Positions 35,861 to 45,546 of a stretch of 64,000 nucleotides of DNA are shown here, piece by piece. The position numbers were made by a program, and so were the translations under genes. The notes beneath the pieces are model-generated. The model saw only the letters and a list, made by a program, of their open reading frames with translations, did not search any database and was not told the DNA's origin. Origin of the DNA: CAIOZA01 sp964464375 (GTDB lineage: Bacteria; Bacteroidota; Ignavibacteria; Kapaibacteriales; UBA2268); NCBI GenBank assembly GCA_964464375.1, contig CAYXFU010000010.1, positions 1-64,000 of the forward strand, in the 5' to 3' direction. The first letter of the stretch is position 1; every line of letters begins with the position of its first letter.

Positions 35861-37190
35861 CTGAGCAACTCCAATTTAGTGATTCTAAATCAGCCAAGAA
35901 TGGTATTGCTCCAAAACGTCCCATCAAGTAGCCTTTTCTTATATCTAAATCATATCGTGGTTTGTAATCAGCTAAGGAATATAAAACAGACGCCCCAGAT
36001 TCACTGTTTTTTTCGCAAAACCAAATTTCGTCTTGCCGAAAGATATTTAAATCTAACAAGTTTGATTCATGAGTTGTAAAAATAAATTGACCCTTAGTAT
36101 CATCTGATAAAATCTTTGTCGTTAATTTTATTAGTAAGTTAGAATGAAGGCTTTGGTCTATCTCGTCTATTATAAAAGTAACATCGTCCTTTAACAATAA
36201 GTCAAACATTGGTATAAAATCAAGTACTCTTTGAGTCCCATCAGATTCATCCGTAATTTCAAATGGAACTAATTCAGAATTAGCGGATTTATGATGAGAT
36301 ACCAATTTTTTTATTTCAACCTTATCATTTTGTTTTGAAACCCAAAACCATCCATTTTTTGTTTTAATGTTTACAAATGAATTATTTTTTTGGCGATTAA
36401 TTAGCTTCTCATAATCTCGTTGGGGTATAGAATTTTTAAATTCATCTTCACCAATTTCTTCTATACACAATTGCTGTACACCAGTATCAAATGATTTGAT
36501 TATATTGTTTGTAAATGTATTAAACTCCTGATTATCGCTCATAATTGGAATAAAACTCCCGAAAATTGAATGTGGAAAAATAATCACAATTCTATTTTCT
36601 AACCAAAATCGAATTTTAGAAATAATGTTTATTTTTAATTCTTGCTTGCATAATAGGAGTTGGTTCTCCTGGACTAAATTCTCTTCGAGAAGTTTCACTA
36701 ATAAATTAAATTGACTGGGATTTGGAGAAGAATATTTTTTAGCAAATTTGATTTCTAATTTATTATTACTATTTAGTTTTCTAGAAAAGATTGGTTTTGG
36801 TTTAGCTGTTCCAGTCTCATATAACCATTCTTCAATGATTCTATCTTCCTGAATTGAAAATCCATAAGAGAAAAATTCTTTTTCAACTGCTAATTCTATC
36901 TCGAAAATTATTGGTTTTGTATTATTATCAGGATTAAGTTTAAATTTTGAATCGTTTAGATTCTTGGTGAGTTCACCTTTTCTTATGATTTGCTGCATCG
37001 TAAAAATTGCTTTTATAAGATTCGATTTACCAGCAGCATTAGCACCATAGATGGCAGATGATTTTAATAAATTAATTTTCTTAATTTTATAGAGATGATT
37101 TTGATGATTTTTAAAATTACCGGCTATCATACTAAATTCTGTTTCTTTCTCGAAGGAAAGAAAATTATCTACAACAAATCTTACTAACAT
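35853..37190 (-). CDS. rloA: AAA15-family ATPase (RloA/AbiLi-like)
   Basis: The 445-residue ABC/AAA15-type ATPase begins MLVRFVVDNFLSFEKETEFSM, typical of RloA/AbiLi and OLD-related ATPases. Walker A is GANAAGKSN (about residues 49-57), Walker B is TFIIDEIDQSL (about 335-345), and the H-loop is FTTHESNLLD. Between them is a variable region that in relatives senses phage factors. The closing segment (RYDLDIRKGYLMGRFGAIPF) is a conserved tail of the family. Such ATPases pair with a Toprim partner, here rloB, whose start overlaps by 8 nt. It lies downstream of hsdS, an arrangement from which the rlo (R-linked orf) genes took their name. Abortive-infection function is inferred from the family. 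Confidence 0.88.
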   Translation of the reverse strand: MLVRFVVDNFLSFEKETEFSMIAGNFKNHQNHLYKIKKINLLKSSAIYGANAAGKSNLIKAIFTMQQIIRKGELTKNLNDSKFKLNPDNNTKPIIFEIELAVEKEFFSYGFSIQEDRIIEEWLYETGTAKPKPIFSRKLNSNNKLEIKFAKKYSSPNPSQFNLLVKLLEENLVQENQLLLCKQELKINIISKIRFWLENRIVIIFPHSIFGSFIPIMSDNQEFNTFTNNIIKSFDTGVQQLCIEEIGEDEFKNSIPQRDYEKLINRQKNNSFVNIKTKNGWFWVSKQNDKVEIKKLVSHHKSANSELVPFEITDESDGTQRVLDFIPMFDLLLKDDVTFIIDEIDQSLHSNLLIKLTTKILSDDTKGQFIFTTHESNLLDLNIFRQDEIWFCEKNSESGASVLYSLADYKPRYDLDIRKGYLMGRFGAIPFLADLESLNWSCSDV

Positions 37191-37350
37191 AATAAAATCT
37201 CAAAATAAATTATTAATAACGTAATTATCTCTTAAATACTAAATTATAAATAAATTATTAATAAAAAAACTAATTTAAGAGAAATATGCGACATAAAATG
37301 TAATAATTAATATTATTTCTTGGTTATAACTATATATTACCTTTTTCATT

Positions 37351-38574
37351 TCACATTTCCCCCTTGAAGGCTTGCTGGCTCAGAGAGCCATACAGGTTTT
37401 CTAATTCATGCAAACTGGTTTTGTATTGCTCCTTGAGGGCTTCAGTTTTGGCTACAATTTCTGCAAATTTTGTTTGTAATTCAATAGGTGGTTTTGAAAA
37501 TTGAATATTCCGCAATTTCGGCATCGAAATATTAAGCATTGAACCACTAGTACCTGTAGCTCCTTTGGTAAGCGTATGTCTAAATGATGCGTTCTGGAAT
37601 AGAAAATGGATAAAATAATGGTTCAATTCATTTTCATTCAGCTTAAGATTCCAAATTTTGTCAGGAAGAAATAGTTTTGGGTAATCTTTGTCGACTATAC
37701 ATGTTGCTCCAACAAGCTCTTTTGTGTTTGCTCGGCTAAAAAGTAAATCACCTTTTTGTGGATGAATGAGCTTACTAGTTATGTCTTTTATATTAACAAC
37801 CTTAAACTCATTTGGATTAAAGACACCCCAAGTAACAGCACTAACCTTTAAAACACCATATTCGTCATCCATTAACCTATCTTTTTGTTCCCCTCCGTAA
37901 CTTGATCCGGCAATTATTTTTAGAATATAATCACCAAATCTTACATTTTCCCAGCCCTTCTCATTCTTTACTGGGTCTCCGAACATATCAACAAAAGTGC
38001 TTTTCAAAAATTCATCTAGTAAGGAAATACTTTGTTTGCGTTGTTCAATAAGCGTTTCTGATTTGCTTAAAAGTTCTGTTATTCTATTTTGGTCTGAAAG
38101 AGAAGGAATAGGGATTATTATTTTTTTTAAATGAGACGGTCCAAAATTTAATTGTGCAGCTCCAGTTATTAATTTTTTTAATTGATTTTTAAAATGATTA
38201 GTTTTCAAGTAAAATCTGAAATAATTTATACTAAATTCACTTTTATTAAGTGATTTAAACCTAATTGTACTTGTATTCAGACAAAGTGGTAAATCTTTCT
38301 TGGTAGCAAAAGCGATTTTATTATGAAAATTAGTAACCACTATACCGGAACTTGCAATCAATAAATCCCCTTCATCAACAAGGAAATGTTTATAATTTCC
38401 AAAAGCTTCTTCTTCGGAAATATACAATTTTGTGGTGCTTGTATCAAGGATATCATTATTGATATTACCAACATTTAGTAATTTCACTCCTGAAGATCTA
38501 AATTGTGTTTTTCTAACTCCAGGTCCCTCTTGAAAGAAAGCAACTTCTGATAATAGTTTATTTACAAATTTCAT
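37351..38574 (-). CDS. hsdS: Type I restriction-modification specificity subunit
   Basis: The 407-residue protein has two target recognition domains separated by the usual conserved helices. The first TRD covers about 1-165 and is followed by IPIPSLSDQNRITELLSKSETLIEQRKQ. The second begins at about 205 (GWENVRFGDYILKIIAGSSY) and ends in KPPIELQTKFAEIVAKTEALKEQYKTSL. Each TRD binds half of a bipartite target sequence, which cannot be deduced from this sequence. It overlaps hsdM by 4 nt (ATGA), as usual for these operons. Both halves look complete, and 160 bp without a gene separate it from the ATPase downstream. Confidence 0.95.
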   Translation of the reverse strand: MKFVNKLLSEVAFFQEGPGVRKTQFRSSGVKLLNVGNINNDILDTSTTKLYISEEEAFGNYKHFLVDEGDLLIASSGIVVTNFHNKIAFATKKDLPLCLNTSTIRFKSLNKSEFSINYFRFYLKTNHFKNQLKKLITGAAQLNFGPSHLKKIIIPIPSLSDQNRITELLSKSETLIEQRKQSISLLDEFLKSTFVDMFGDPVKNEKGWENVRFGDYILKIIAGSSYGGEQKDRLMDDEYGVLKVSAVTWGVFNPNEFKVVNIKDITSKLIHPQKGDLLFSRANTKELVGATCIVDKDYPKLFLPDKIWNLKLNENELNHYFIHFLFQNASFRHTLTKGATGTSGSMLNISMPKLRNIQFSKPPIELQTKFAEIVAKTEALKEQYKTSLHELENLYGSLSQQAFKGEM

Positions 38575-40139
38575 GATAATAATGAGTTTAATATAACCAA
38601 TCCATCTTGAATATTGATTTCAATGTTTTTAAGCTTTTTAATAATTATTTCCGGTTTTTCATAAATTACTTCCTCGTAATCCTCTTCTTTATATGTACTT
38701 AAATTCAAATCGTAATTTTTTTCTACTATCTCATTTTTTTTCACAAAGAAGAATTTGCTTTTTCGATTAGCATTGGTTTGATTCTTCCGATTTTTATACA
38801 ATTGAACTATTTCTGGTAAATCACTATCTGAAATTTTGTTTCTTTTATCATCCAATGTGTAGCCATCTGCTTGCATATCATAAAACCAAACATCGTTTGT
38901 TTCACCACCTTTTGTAAATATTAAAATAGCTGTACTAACACCAGCATAAGGTTTAAAAACACCGCTTGGCATAGCTATGACAGCTTTAAGTTCAGTTTTT
39001 TCAATAATTGTTTTTCTTAATGCTACAAACGCTTTACCGGCATTCTGAATCACACCCGAAGGTACAATAACAGCAGAAGTACCACCCATTTTGAGCATGT
39101 TAAAAATTCGTTCAACAAAAAGTAATTCTGTTTTTGTAGTTGGGAGTTTCAATCCTGTGTTAATATCACCCTTATCAATATTTCCTGTAAATGGCGGGTT
39201 AGCCATTATTATATCGTAGATACCATCTTCATTGTAACTCTTGCTCAATGTGTCCTTGTAATCAATCTTAGGTTCATCTATACCGTGCATCATCAGGTTC
39301 ATCAAACCCAAACGCACCATGGTTGTATCAACATCATAGCCAAACATGCTATTTTCAAGAATTTGTTTGACCTTATCGGTGAGAATAGCACTCATTGTTG
39401 CACGTTCAAAGCCGTCTTCGTCAGTTATCAATTTTGATGGATCAGTTTTACGCACCAAATCTGTAAGTATGTATTGGTAATAGCCTAGAATAAAGCCACC
39501 TGTCCCACTTGTTGGGTCAGCCATTCGTTGCCCTAATTGTGGTGCAACCAATTCAGACATTAATTTAATAATGTGTCGCGGAGTTCTGAACTGTCCGTTC
39601 TTACCGGATGTTGCAATCTCACTCAATAACATTTCATAGACATCACCTTGTATGTCTTGAAATGCCTGTCCACCCTCACTAGCATCTTTCTCAATTTCAG
39701 TAAAAAGTTGTTCGATGATGTTAATTGCTTCTACCAGTAAAGAGGCTTTTGGCATTATAAACACAGCGTTAGCCATGTGCTTTGTAAATGGGGAAGTGCC
39801 ACCATTCAATTCCTTTAGAAATGGAAAGACTTTTGTTTGTACATGAAGTAACATTTCATCGGCTGGTCTGCGTTTGAAATTACTCCATCTCAGATCATTC
39901 TTATCAACTTCTTCGGTACTGCCCGGAACTTTGAATTTTCCATTGAAACGTGAAGTATATTTTTCTCCGGTAAATTCAGCATCTCTTTCTCGCTTAGCTT
40001 CCAGATCATCCAAGCGTTTCATAAAAATGAGATATGTGATTTGCTCAATGGCTGTAAGTGGATTGCTAATACCACCACTCCAGAAATTATTCCAAAGCTT
40101 GGCAATTAGAGATTTAAGTGTAGAGTTGTTTTGTAACAT
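38571..40139 (-). CDS. hsdM: Type I restriction-modification methyltransferase subunit
   Basis: The 522-residue N6-adenine DNA methyltransferase has an N-terminal HsdM helical domain (NNFWSGGISNPLTAIEQITYL). It also has the AdoMet motif I ADPTSGTGGFILGYY (about residues 206-220) and the catalytic NPPF motif IV in YDIIMANPPFTGN (about 315). It would methylate the host target with two copies per HsdS, and joins HsdR for restriction. Length and motifs are complete. It starts 1 nt after hsdR and overlaps hsdS, so the three are one operon in the order R-M-S. Confidence 0.96.
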   Translation of the reverse strand: MLQNNSTLKSLIAKLWNNFWSGGISNPLTAIEQITYLIFMKRLDDLEAKRERDAEFTGEKYTSRFNGKFKVPGSTEEVDKNDLRWSNFKRRPADEMLLHVQTKVFPFLKELNGGTSPFTKHMANAVFIMPKASLLVEAINIIEQLFTEIEKDASEGGQAFQDIQGDVYEMLLSEIATSGKNGQFRTPRHIIKLMSELVAPQLGQRMADPTSGTGGFILGYYQYILTDLVRKTDPSKLITDEDGFERATMSAILTDKVKQILENSMFGYDVDTTMVRLGLMNLMMHGIDEPKIDYKDTLSKSYNEDGIYDIIMANPPFTGNIDKGDINTGLKLPTTKTELLFVERIFNMLKMGGTSAVIVPSGVIQNAGKAFVALRKTIIEKTELKAVIAMPSGVFKPYAGVSTAILIFTKGGETNDVWFYDMQADGYTLDDKRNKISDSDLPEIVQLYKNRKNQTNANRKSKFFFVKKNEIVEKNYDLNLSTYKEEDYEEVIYEKPEIIIKKLKNIEINIQDGLVILNSLLS

Positions 40140-40140
40140 A

Positions 40141-42936
40141 TTATGCTGCTATTAATTTTTCTGTAAATTGTAAAATTTCATCAATCTCTCTGGGATTGAA
40201 TATTCCTCTGATACCTTCAGGATGCAGTAAAGTAAATGGTGATTCGATTAAATTCTTTTTAGTTAAATCTTCGTGCTCAATAATAAAACCACGAAGTAAA
40301 TCTAAAAAGCGTAACTGACGGCTTGTAAGATAAGTATGTTTGGTAATAAAATCATCAAATGCCTTAGATACAGTTTCAGGAAAAGATTCTAATACAATAA
40401 TTCCTAAAATATGTTTGATGAATTGAACTAAAGCAGCTTTTCGATGATTGTAGATTCTTCTCAATAAATCAATCGTAATATGTGGATGTTCATTGTGAAG
40501 TTCTTCTGCTAAAAGTTCGGCTTCAGCTTCAGTTATTTCTTGTCCTTCTTTAAGTTTTTGCAAAATCGGATTCGCCAAAACCAACTGATTAATTTTTTGC
40601 TCGACTAATTCACGATATTTTGCAACACTCAATGCTTGATGTTCGGGTCCAAACTCTATAAATTCTTTTTCACTGATTATGTCTTTCAGATTGAATTTTT
40701 CAATTGGATTTGGAATTACACCTTCCCGGAATTTCATTAGAGGAGAAAGTTTCTGAATCAGTTCATCAAATCTATCTTCATTGATAGCTGACCAAAAATT
40801 ACTTGTTTGAGCTTGTCTGATCAGTTGTTCTTCTCTGGCAACAATGTTCACACTTAATGGAAGTTCACTTAATTCCTCAATAATACTGTCTTTCAGGGTT
40901 TCAAACTTTTCTGTTTCACCTGACAAATGGGCAAGTGATACTTCAACTATGTCTTTTTCAAAACGCATTGCTTTAAAGTCAGCATCAGAAACAGTTCTGA
41001 ATAATGGTTTCACAACCCGGTGTAAAAAGTCAAGTTTGTCCTGTGTAAGATTAACCCAGAAGTTTTCTTCTTCCATGACTTGCATATCAAGTCTGGCATC
41101 CATAATTACAACTGAGTTTTGAGGAAGTGCATCTATCTGATCTCTTAATTTCAGAACTTCCTTAGCAACAATCTCAGTTCTATTTTGTGTTTGGGCTTCA
41201 TCAATTTTTTCTAGTCGAATACCAAACAAACGAACAGGTAATGGAATTTGAGGTTTAAGTTCCTTTCCTTTTGGTTTAAGTTTGAAATATTCAAAATTGT
41301 CCCAGCAATCTAAAATTAGGAAAGAATCTTTCTGTGTGCACCAAGGTTTTATCTTTGCAGATTCTAATAACCGAGTACCTCTGCCTATCATTTGCCAAAA
41401 CTTTGTGTAACTGTAAACTGGTTTAGCAAAGACAAGATTTGTGATCTCACGAATATCAATTCCTGTGTCGAGCATGTCAACGCTCAATGCAACGCGAGGC
41501 ATATCATTATTAGAGAATTGGTCAAGCAAACCACCCTTACCATGAACTCTATGATCTTCACTGACAATAACTTTTGCTAATTCACCTTTATATTCAGGAT
41601 ATAGTGAATCAAAGATTTCTTCCATGCGTCGTGCATGAGCCTTAGTCATACAAAAGAATACTGTTTTACCCGGCAACACACCGTTTGAATCTTTAATGGA
41701 TTCTTCCATAAACTCGCGAACTATCAAAGCATTTGTACCACGATTGATAACTTTCTTTTCAATCTCGGTACCTTCATAATTTATTTCTTCAATTTCTTTT
41801 CCTTGAAGAATTAATGTTTTTTGATCATCAAGAGAAATTGTTCGTTTATTAATTCCTTCATCCTGGAACTTGGTTTTTATTTTCATTACCTGAAAGTCGC
41901 AAAGATAAGGTGGAATGTGGTTCACTGCTTCATCATACGAATAAGCATAAGTTGGCACACCATCTTCGGTTTCAAATAATGAAAATGTATTGTGATCTAT
42001 CACATCTGTTGGTGTGGCTGTGAGACCTAATGTTATTGTATTGAAGTAATCGAGAATTTCCTGATAAGTATTGTAAATGCTACGGTGACTTTCATCTACA
42101 ACAATTAAATCAAAGAAATGAGGCGAAAGTGAATTATGTTCATCACGGATAATATTCAACATACTTGGATATGTAGAAACATAGATTCGCCTATCTTTAG
42201 CTATATCACGTTCATTAGGTTTAGGCCACCTTGGTTCATTTGGTAAATATTCTTTAAAAGCATCAAGTGTTTGATTCTGTAAAGCGACTCTATCAACAAG
42301 AAACAAAATTCTTTCAGCCCATCCAGCTCTCATAAGTGCATCTACTAATGCTATGCAAACACGTGTTTTGCCTGTGCCTGTTGCCATCACAAGTAGGAAT
42401 CTACGTTTTCTCTTTTCAATAGCTTCCATAACAGCACGAATTGCAAAAATCTGATAATCCCTTCCTGCAATTTTAGTATTGATTAGTTCGCCAGCTAAAC
42501 TTTTCCTTGATCTACGCAAATAAGCATAGCGTTCAAGGTCGTCTCTGGTGGGAAATCCATGAACTTTTCTTGGTGGATAGTTATCCAGATCCCAAAAATA
42601 GATATGATACCCATTAGAGTAAAAGCAAAATGGAAGTTCGCATCCAAGACTGTTCTTAATGTTAATGCAGTATTGCTTTGCTTGTTCTCTTCCATACGAA
42701 GCATCGGAAGTTGTTTTCTTTGCTTCAACTACAGCAAGTGGCTTACCATCCCTGCCTAGTAAAACATAATCGCTATATTGGTGTCCGGAATAAGGCGTTT
42801 GAGCTTCTTTAACAAGATTAGTATCAACAATAATATCAAATTCCGGATGAACTTGAGTACGGTCATTAATATCCCATCCGGCTTGTTTCAGCTGATTATC
42901 AATATACTGTTCTCTTGTTTGTTTCTCAGACTTCAA
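40141..42936 (-). CDS. hsdR: Type I restriction enzyme, R subunit (EcoEI-like)
   Basis: This 931-residue DNA translocase/endonuclease has an N-terminal PD-(D/E)xK nuclease domain with SDYVLLGRDGKPLAVVEAKKTT (about residues 55-76). The SF2 helicase core has Walker A MATGTGKTRVCIAL (about 184-197) and the DEAH-type box VVDESHRSIYN. Motif VI is near QMIGRGTRL. The C-terminal ~250 residues (EFIEFGPEHQALSVAKYRELV...) match the EcoEI-type R-subunit C domain, pointing to the type IB subgroup. It first cuts unmethylated DNA after ATP-driven translocation. It leads the operon; upstream sequence to 43826 should contain the promoter. Confidence 0.96.
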   Translation of the reverse strand: MKSEKQTREQYIDNQLKQAGWDINDRTQVHPEFDIIVDTNLVKEAQTPYSGHQYSDYVLLGRDGKPLAVVEAKKTTSDASYGREQAKQYCINIKNSLGCELPFCFYSNGYHIYFWDLDNYPPRKVHGFPTRDDLERYAYLRRSRKSLAGELINTKIAGRDYQIFAIRAVMEAIEKRKRRFLLVMATGTGKTRVCIALVDALMRAGWAERILFLVDRVALQNQTLDAFKEYLPNEPRWPKPNERDIAKDRRIYVSTYPSMLNIIRDEHNSLSPHFFDLIVVDESHRSIYNTYQEILDYFNTITLGLTATPTDVIDHNTFSLFETEDGVPTYAYSYDEAVNHIPPYLCDFQVMKIKTKFQDEGINKRTISLDDQKTLILQGKEIEEINYEGTEIEKKVINRGTNALIVREFMEESIKDSNGVLPGKTVFFCMTKAHARRMEEIFDSLYPEYKGELAKVIVSEDHRVHGKGGLLDQFSNNDMPRVALSVDMLDTGIDIREITNLVFAKPVYSYTKFWQMIGRGTRLLESAKIKPWCTQKDSFLILDCWDNFEYFKLKPKGKELKPQIPLPVRLFGIRLEKIDEAQTQNRTEIVAKEVLKLRDQIDALPQNSVVIMDARLDMQVMEEENFWVNLTQDKLDFLHRVVKPLFRTVSDADFKAMRFEKDIVEVSLAHLSGETEKFETLKDSIIEELSELPLSVNIVAREEQLIRQAQTSNFWSAINEDRFDELIQKLSPLMKFREGVIPNPIEKFNLKDIISEKEFIEFGPEHQALSVAKYRELVEQKINQLVLANPILQKLKEGQEITEAEAELLAEELHNEHPHITIDLLRRIYNHRKAALVQFIKHILGIIVLESFPETVSKAFDDFITKHTYLTSRQLRFLDLLRGFIIEHEDLTKKNLIESPFTLLHPEGIRGIFNPREIDEILQFTEKLIAA

Positions 42937-43750
42937 TTGCTGTTATCTTAAAATTAATATTCAATTAACTATGTGTACTCATTCATTGAGCTTCATTTTG
43001 AAATAATACAATTCAAATTTTGTTAAATTAAATATAAGAGAGTGTAAAATAACACTGAGGAAGTTTATAATCAAAAAATTTATTGTTTTATATCTCTTTT
43101 TAATCAGGATTGGATTGAATGGATATGCTTCGTATCGAATATAAATCCAACTGCTCTGAGAATCGACACTCTTCACGTTGATATTTTCCTTTGACTTTGT
43201 AAAGTTTATTATTCGCAAGTGATTGATTTTTTCTTCACATGCCAGCTTGATTGTTTCTATCTCTTGTAACCATGAGCAACTACTTAGATCCACATACATC
43301 ATTGTTATTAAATGATCATAGGTTTTGAATGTCTAATAATACCTGTCGCTTGAATTTTATTTTTGCTGTCCGGATAATTTTGACTCTGACAAGTAAATTT
43401 ATTACCTGGGTTACATGGTAAATTATTACAATAATTCAATAAATCCAGATTATTAAATTGCTATCATTATTTAATAAAAGTTTCATTAATGCACCAATCC
43501 TAAAAGTCCATTTCCTGTCTTAGAAAAGCCTCATGATTGAATCGCAAGTGGTGTTGCCTGGAATTGAATGGCTGATGATGGGAAATGGGGTAAGAGGGCA
43601 TTGTGTTAGTAATTATTTTTTTCCATTCCATAGTCATTTCGAAATGATATTCTGTAAGGAAATACTAAATAGTAAATCATCTTTAGAAATCTTTATTTAA
43701 TAATATTTTCTAATATTTCAGAAGATTAATCTTTATTTCATTATAAAATT
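42937..43750. other. Intergenic region upstream of hsdR
   Basis: About 800 bases lie between hsdR and the integrated element. An open frame on the minus strand (42979-43302, 107 codons) has poor protein character and I do not call it. I see no recognisable integrase remnant here. The promoter for the hsd operon presumably lies near 42940-43000. Confidence 0.4.
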
Positions 43751-43770
43751 GTGCAACATTCTGTGCAACA
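43751..43770 (+). repeat. Tandem GTGCAACA pair, 12-bp period
   Basis: GTGCAACA occurs at 43751-43758 and 43763-43770, one period of 12 bp. The pair sits just outside the left attachment repeat, in the same relative place that GTGTTAG pairs occupy by the right end of the element. It may be a protein-binding site of an older integrase or a sister element. Confidence 0.5.
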
Positions 43771-43778
43771 TTAAAAAG

Positions 43779-43825
43779 AAAAATGGCATAAGTACTTTAT
43801 AAATAAAGAAACTTATGCCATTTTT
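43779..43825. terminator. Strong intrinsic terminator next to the left attachment site
   Basis: AAAAATGGCATAAGT (43779-43793) and ACTTATGCCATTTTT (43811-43825) are a perfect 15-bp inverted repeat with a 17-nt loop; A and T tracts on both sides make it bidirectional. It directly abuts the tRNA-end repeat at 43827, and was probably the terminator of tRNA-Pro before insertion of the element. Confidence 0.85.
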
Positions 43826-43826
43826 A

Positions 43827-43849
43827 GTCGGCGTGACAAGATTTGAACT
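43827..43849. repeat. Left attachment site (attL) of the tRNA-Pro element
   Basis: These 23 bases are identical to 52069-52091, the 3' end of the tRNA-Pro gene (acceptor stem and T arm). The rest of the tRNA is absent here, so this is a tRNA fragment produced by integration, not a gene. The distance between repeats gives an element of 8,242 bp. Confidence 0.93.
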
Positions 43850-43960
43850 AATATATTATACCTATTATTTACCTTACTTTCCTTATATTATATTATTGTG
43901 TTGCCTTATCTATACTACGTAGTGAATATTAATGTATTTTATTAAATGATAATAAATTTT

Positions 43961-43979
43961 GTGTTAGTTTCTGTGTTAG
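43961..43979 (+). promoter_or_regulatory. GTGTTAG pair (12-bp period) before the integrase gene
   Basis: GTGTTAG at 43961-43967 and 43973-43979, 48 bp before the integrase start. The same pair with the same spacing recurs at 51994-52012 and, in reverse orientation, at 47571-47590. These are candidate integrase arm-type sites or operators of an element regulator. Confidence 0.6.
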
Positions 43980-44027
43980 GTATATTTGTAATATTATTTA
44001 TTACGAATTTATCAAACGGAGTATGTT

Positions 44028-45413
44028 ATGGCAACTGCATTAAAAATCTCTTTTGGATTGAATGTATATGATAAATCTAAGCTCGCATCAACTGCTATTC
44101 CAATTAGAATGATTGTTAATTACTGCGGGAATAGGTACTTTCCAGGCATCAAACACAGTGTATTAGTTAAGCATTGGGACTCTGTTAAGCAAATAGTTGT
44201 TGATGCAGACGATGCAATCACAATCAATAAGGATATGCAGTTGATAACGGATAAGATTCTATTGAATTATAAGTATATGCAGGACAAAAAGGATATTAAA
44301 TTGTCGATGGATGAAGTTAAGCAAATATGCAAAGATGCTATTGATAAAGTGAGATTAAGACCAGAGCCACCAAAAATTGAAGTTGTATCTAAGCCGGAAA
44401 TATCATTTTACGGGGCTTACAATCAATTTATGAAAGATTCTGAGTCAGGACTACGAAGAAAAAGAGTAAGACAAACACGTATTCAAATAAAGGAATCGAC
44501 ACAAAAGGCATACGCTACCGTCTTAAATAAGCTCATGCTATTTGACACTAAACAGGAACTAACATTCGATTCTATTGATGAAAATTTCTATAATGAATTT
44601 TACCAATTTCTGAGCAAAACGAATTTCATAAAAGATAAATTGCATAAAGTAAAATTACTCAGTGATTCCACAATAGGGAATCATTTAAAGATACTCAAAG
44701 CATTTCTAAAATATTCATTTGGCAAAAATTGGCACAATAACAATTCATATTTGAAAGAGTATTTTCTATGCCCAAAAGAGAACATACAGCGACAATTCCT
44801 CACAGTTGATGAACTACAAAGGATATGGCAATACAAGCCCGTCACAGATACACTACAAGCCGTTAAAAACGTATTCATGTTTCAATGTTTTAGTGGAATA
44901 CGCTACTCAGATTTAAAAAAACTTAGTCCCAATTCTATTGATACAACGAAGAATCTAATATCATTCGACCAGAGCAAAACGGGCGGGGTGGCATTTATAG
45001 GACTGCATCCTTTTATTAATAAAATTCTTCGAGATACTGACAATTTCAGTAAAAATTGGTTCATCCTGAGTAACGATAAATTGAATGATAATATACAAAA
45101 GTTATGTAAAAACGTGGGACTTGATACTGAGGTAAATGTTATTAAAGTAGTTGGTGGGGAAAAGAAAAATGTATATGGTGCAAGTAAGAAGAAATATGAA
45201 GTTGTAACCTCACACGTGGGACGTCATACGTTTGTAACCCTTTGCACGAATGAGTTAGGACTACAAGACGAAACAATACGTATATTCTCCGGACATTCAG
45301 GCGGTGACTCGCTACAAAGATATAAACACAATATAGAACTAAGAGCCGTTAAAATCCTTAACGATGCAATGAATGATTTTATCGAAGAAACAGGATTTCA
45401 TCCGGATAAGTGA
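44028..45413 (+). CDS. Tyrosine recombinase (integrase) of the tRNA-Pro element
   Basis: This 461-residue Bacteroidota-type tyrosine integrase has an N-terminal arm-binding region (about 1-110) and a core-binding SAM-like domain (FYGAYNQFMKDSESG...ATVLNKLMLFD, about 125-235). The catalytic domain follows: Arg in MFQCFSGIRYSDLKKLS, H-x-x-R in TSHVGRHTFVTL, His in FSGHSGGDSLQ and the tyrosine nucleophile in QRYKHNIE. All five catalytic positions are present, so it should be active. It lies 178 bp from attL and reads inward, as expected for an enzyme that uses the tRNA-Pro 3' end as its target. Confidence 0.95.
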   Translation: MATALKISFGLNVYDKSKLASTAIPIRMIVNYCGNRYFPGIKHSVLVKHWDSVKQIVVDADDAITINKDMQLITDKILLNYKYMQDKKDIKLSMDEVKQICKDAIDKVRLRPEPPKIEVVSKPEISFYGAYNQFMKDSESGLRRKRVRQTRIQIKESTQKAYATVLNKLMLFDTKQELTFDSIDENFYNEFYQFLSKTNFIKDKLHKVKLLSDSTIGNHLKILKAFLKYSFGKNWHNNNSYLKEYFLCPKENIQRQFLTVDELQRIWQYKPVTDTLQAVKNVFMFQCFSGIRYSDLKKLSPNSIDTTKNLISFDQSKTGGVAFIGLHPFINKILRDTDNFSKNWFILSNDKLNDNIQKLCKNVGLDTEVNVIKVVGGEKKNVYGASKKKYEVVTSHVGRHTFVTLCTNELGLQDETIRIFSGHSGGDSLQRYKHNIELRAVKILNDAMNDFIEETGFHPDK

Positions 45414-45489
45414 TAAATATATTTTCATCTTTTTTTATGCCTCACTAAGTACCGTCATCTCTATTAGTACACTTAATAAGTATTTATAC

Positions 45490-45530
45490 ACAACGTGTTA
45501 TATATTATCTAAAGCCATATAACACGTTGT
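45490..45530. repeat. 14-bp perfect inverted repeat, candidate origin or terminator
   Basis: ACAACGTGTTATAT (45490-45503) and ATATAACACGTTGT (45517-45530) are exact complements with a 13-nt loop. There is no T-tract after it, so it is not a classic terminator for the integrase gene 77 bp upstream. A DnaA box lies 17 bp further on, suggesting a replication origin for the excised circle. The region from 45414 to 45864 holds no gene. Confidence 0.6.
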
Positions 45531-45546
45531 CGTATTGTTAGATAAC

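Noticed and set aside
40844..41122. 92-codon plus-strand frame inside hsdR
   Set aside because: Antisense shadow of a clearly conserved coding region.
42979..43302. 107-codon open frame on the minus strand upstream of hsdR
   Set aside because: Poor protein character (hydrophobic and low-complexity end), no ribosome binding site, no family resemblance; it probably arises by chance in AT-rich DNA.
43827..43849. tRNA-like sequence left of the integrase
   Set aside because: Only the T arm and acceptor end of tRNA-Pro are present; the rest cannot be folded, so it is an attachment-site fragment, not a tRNA gene.
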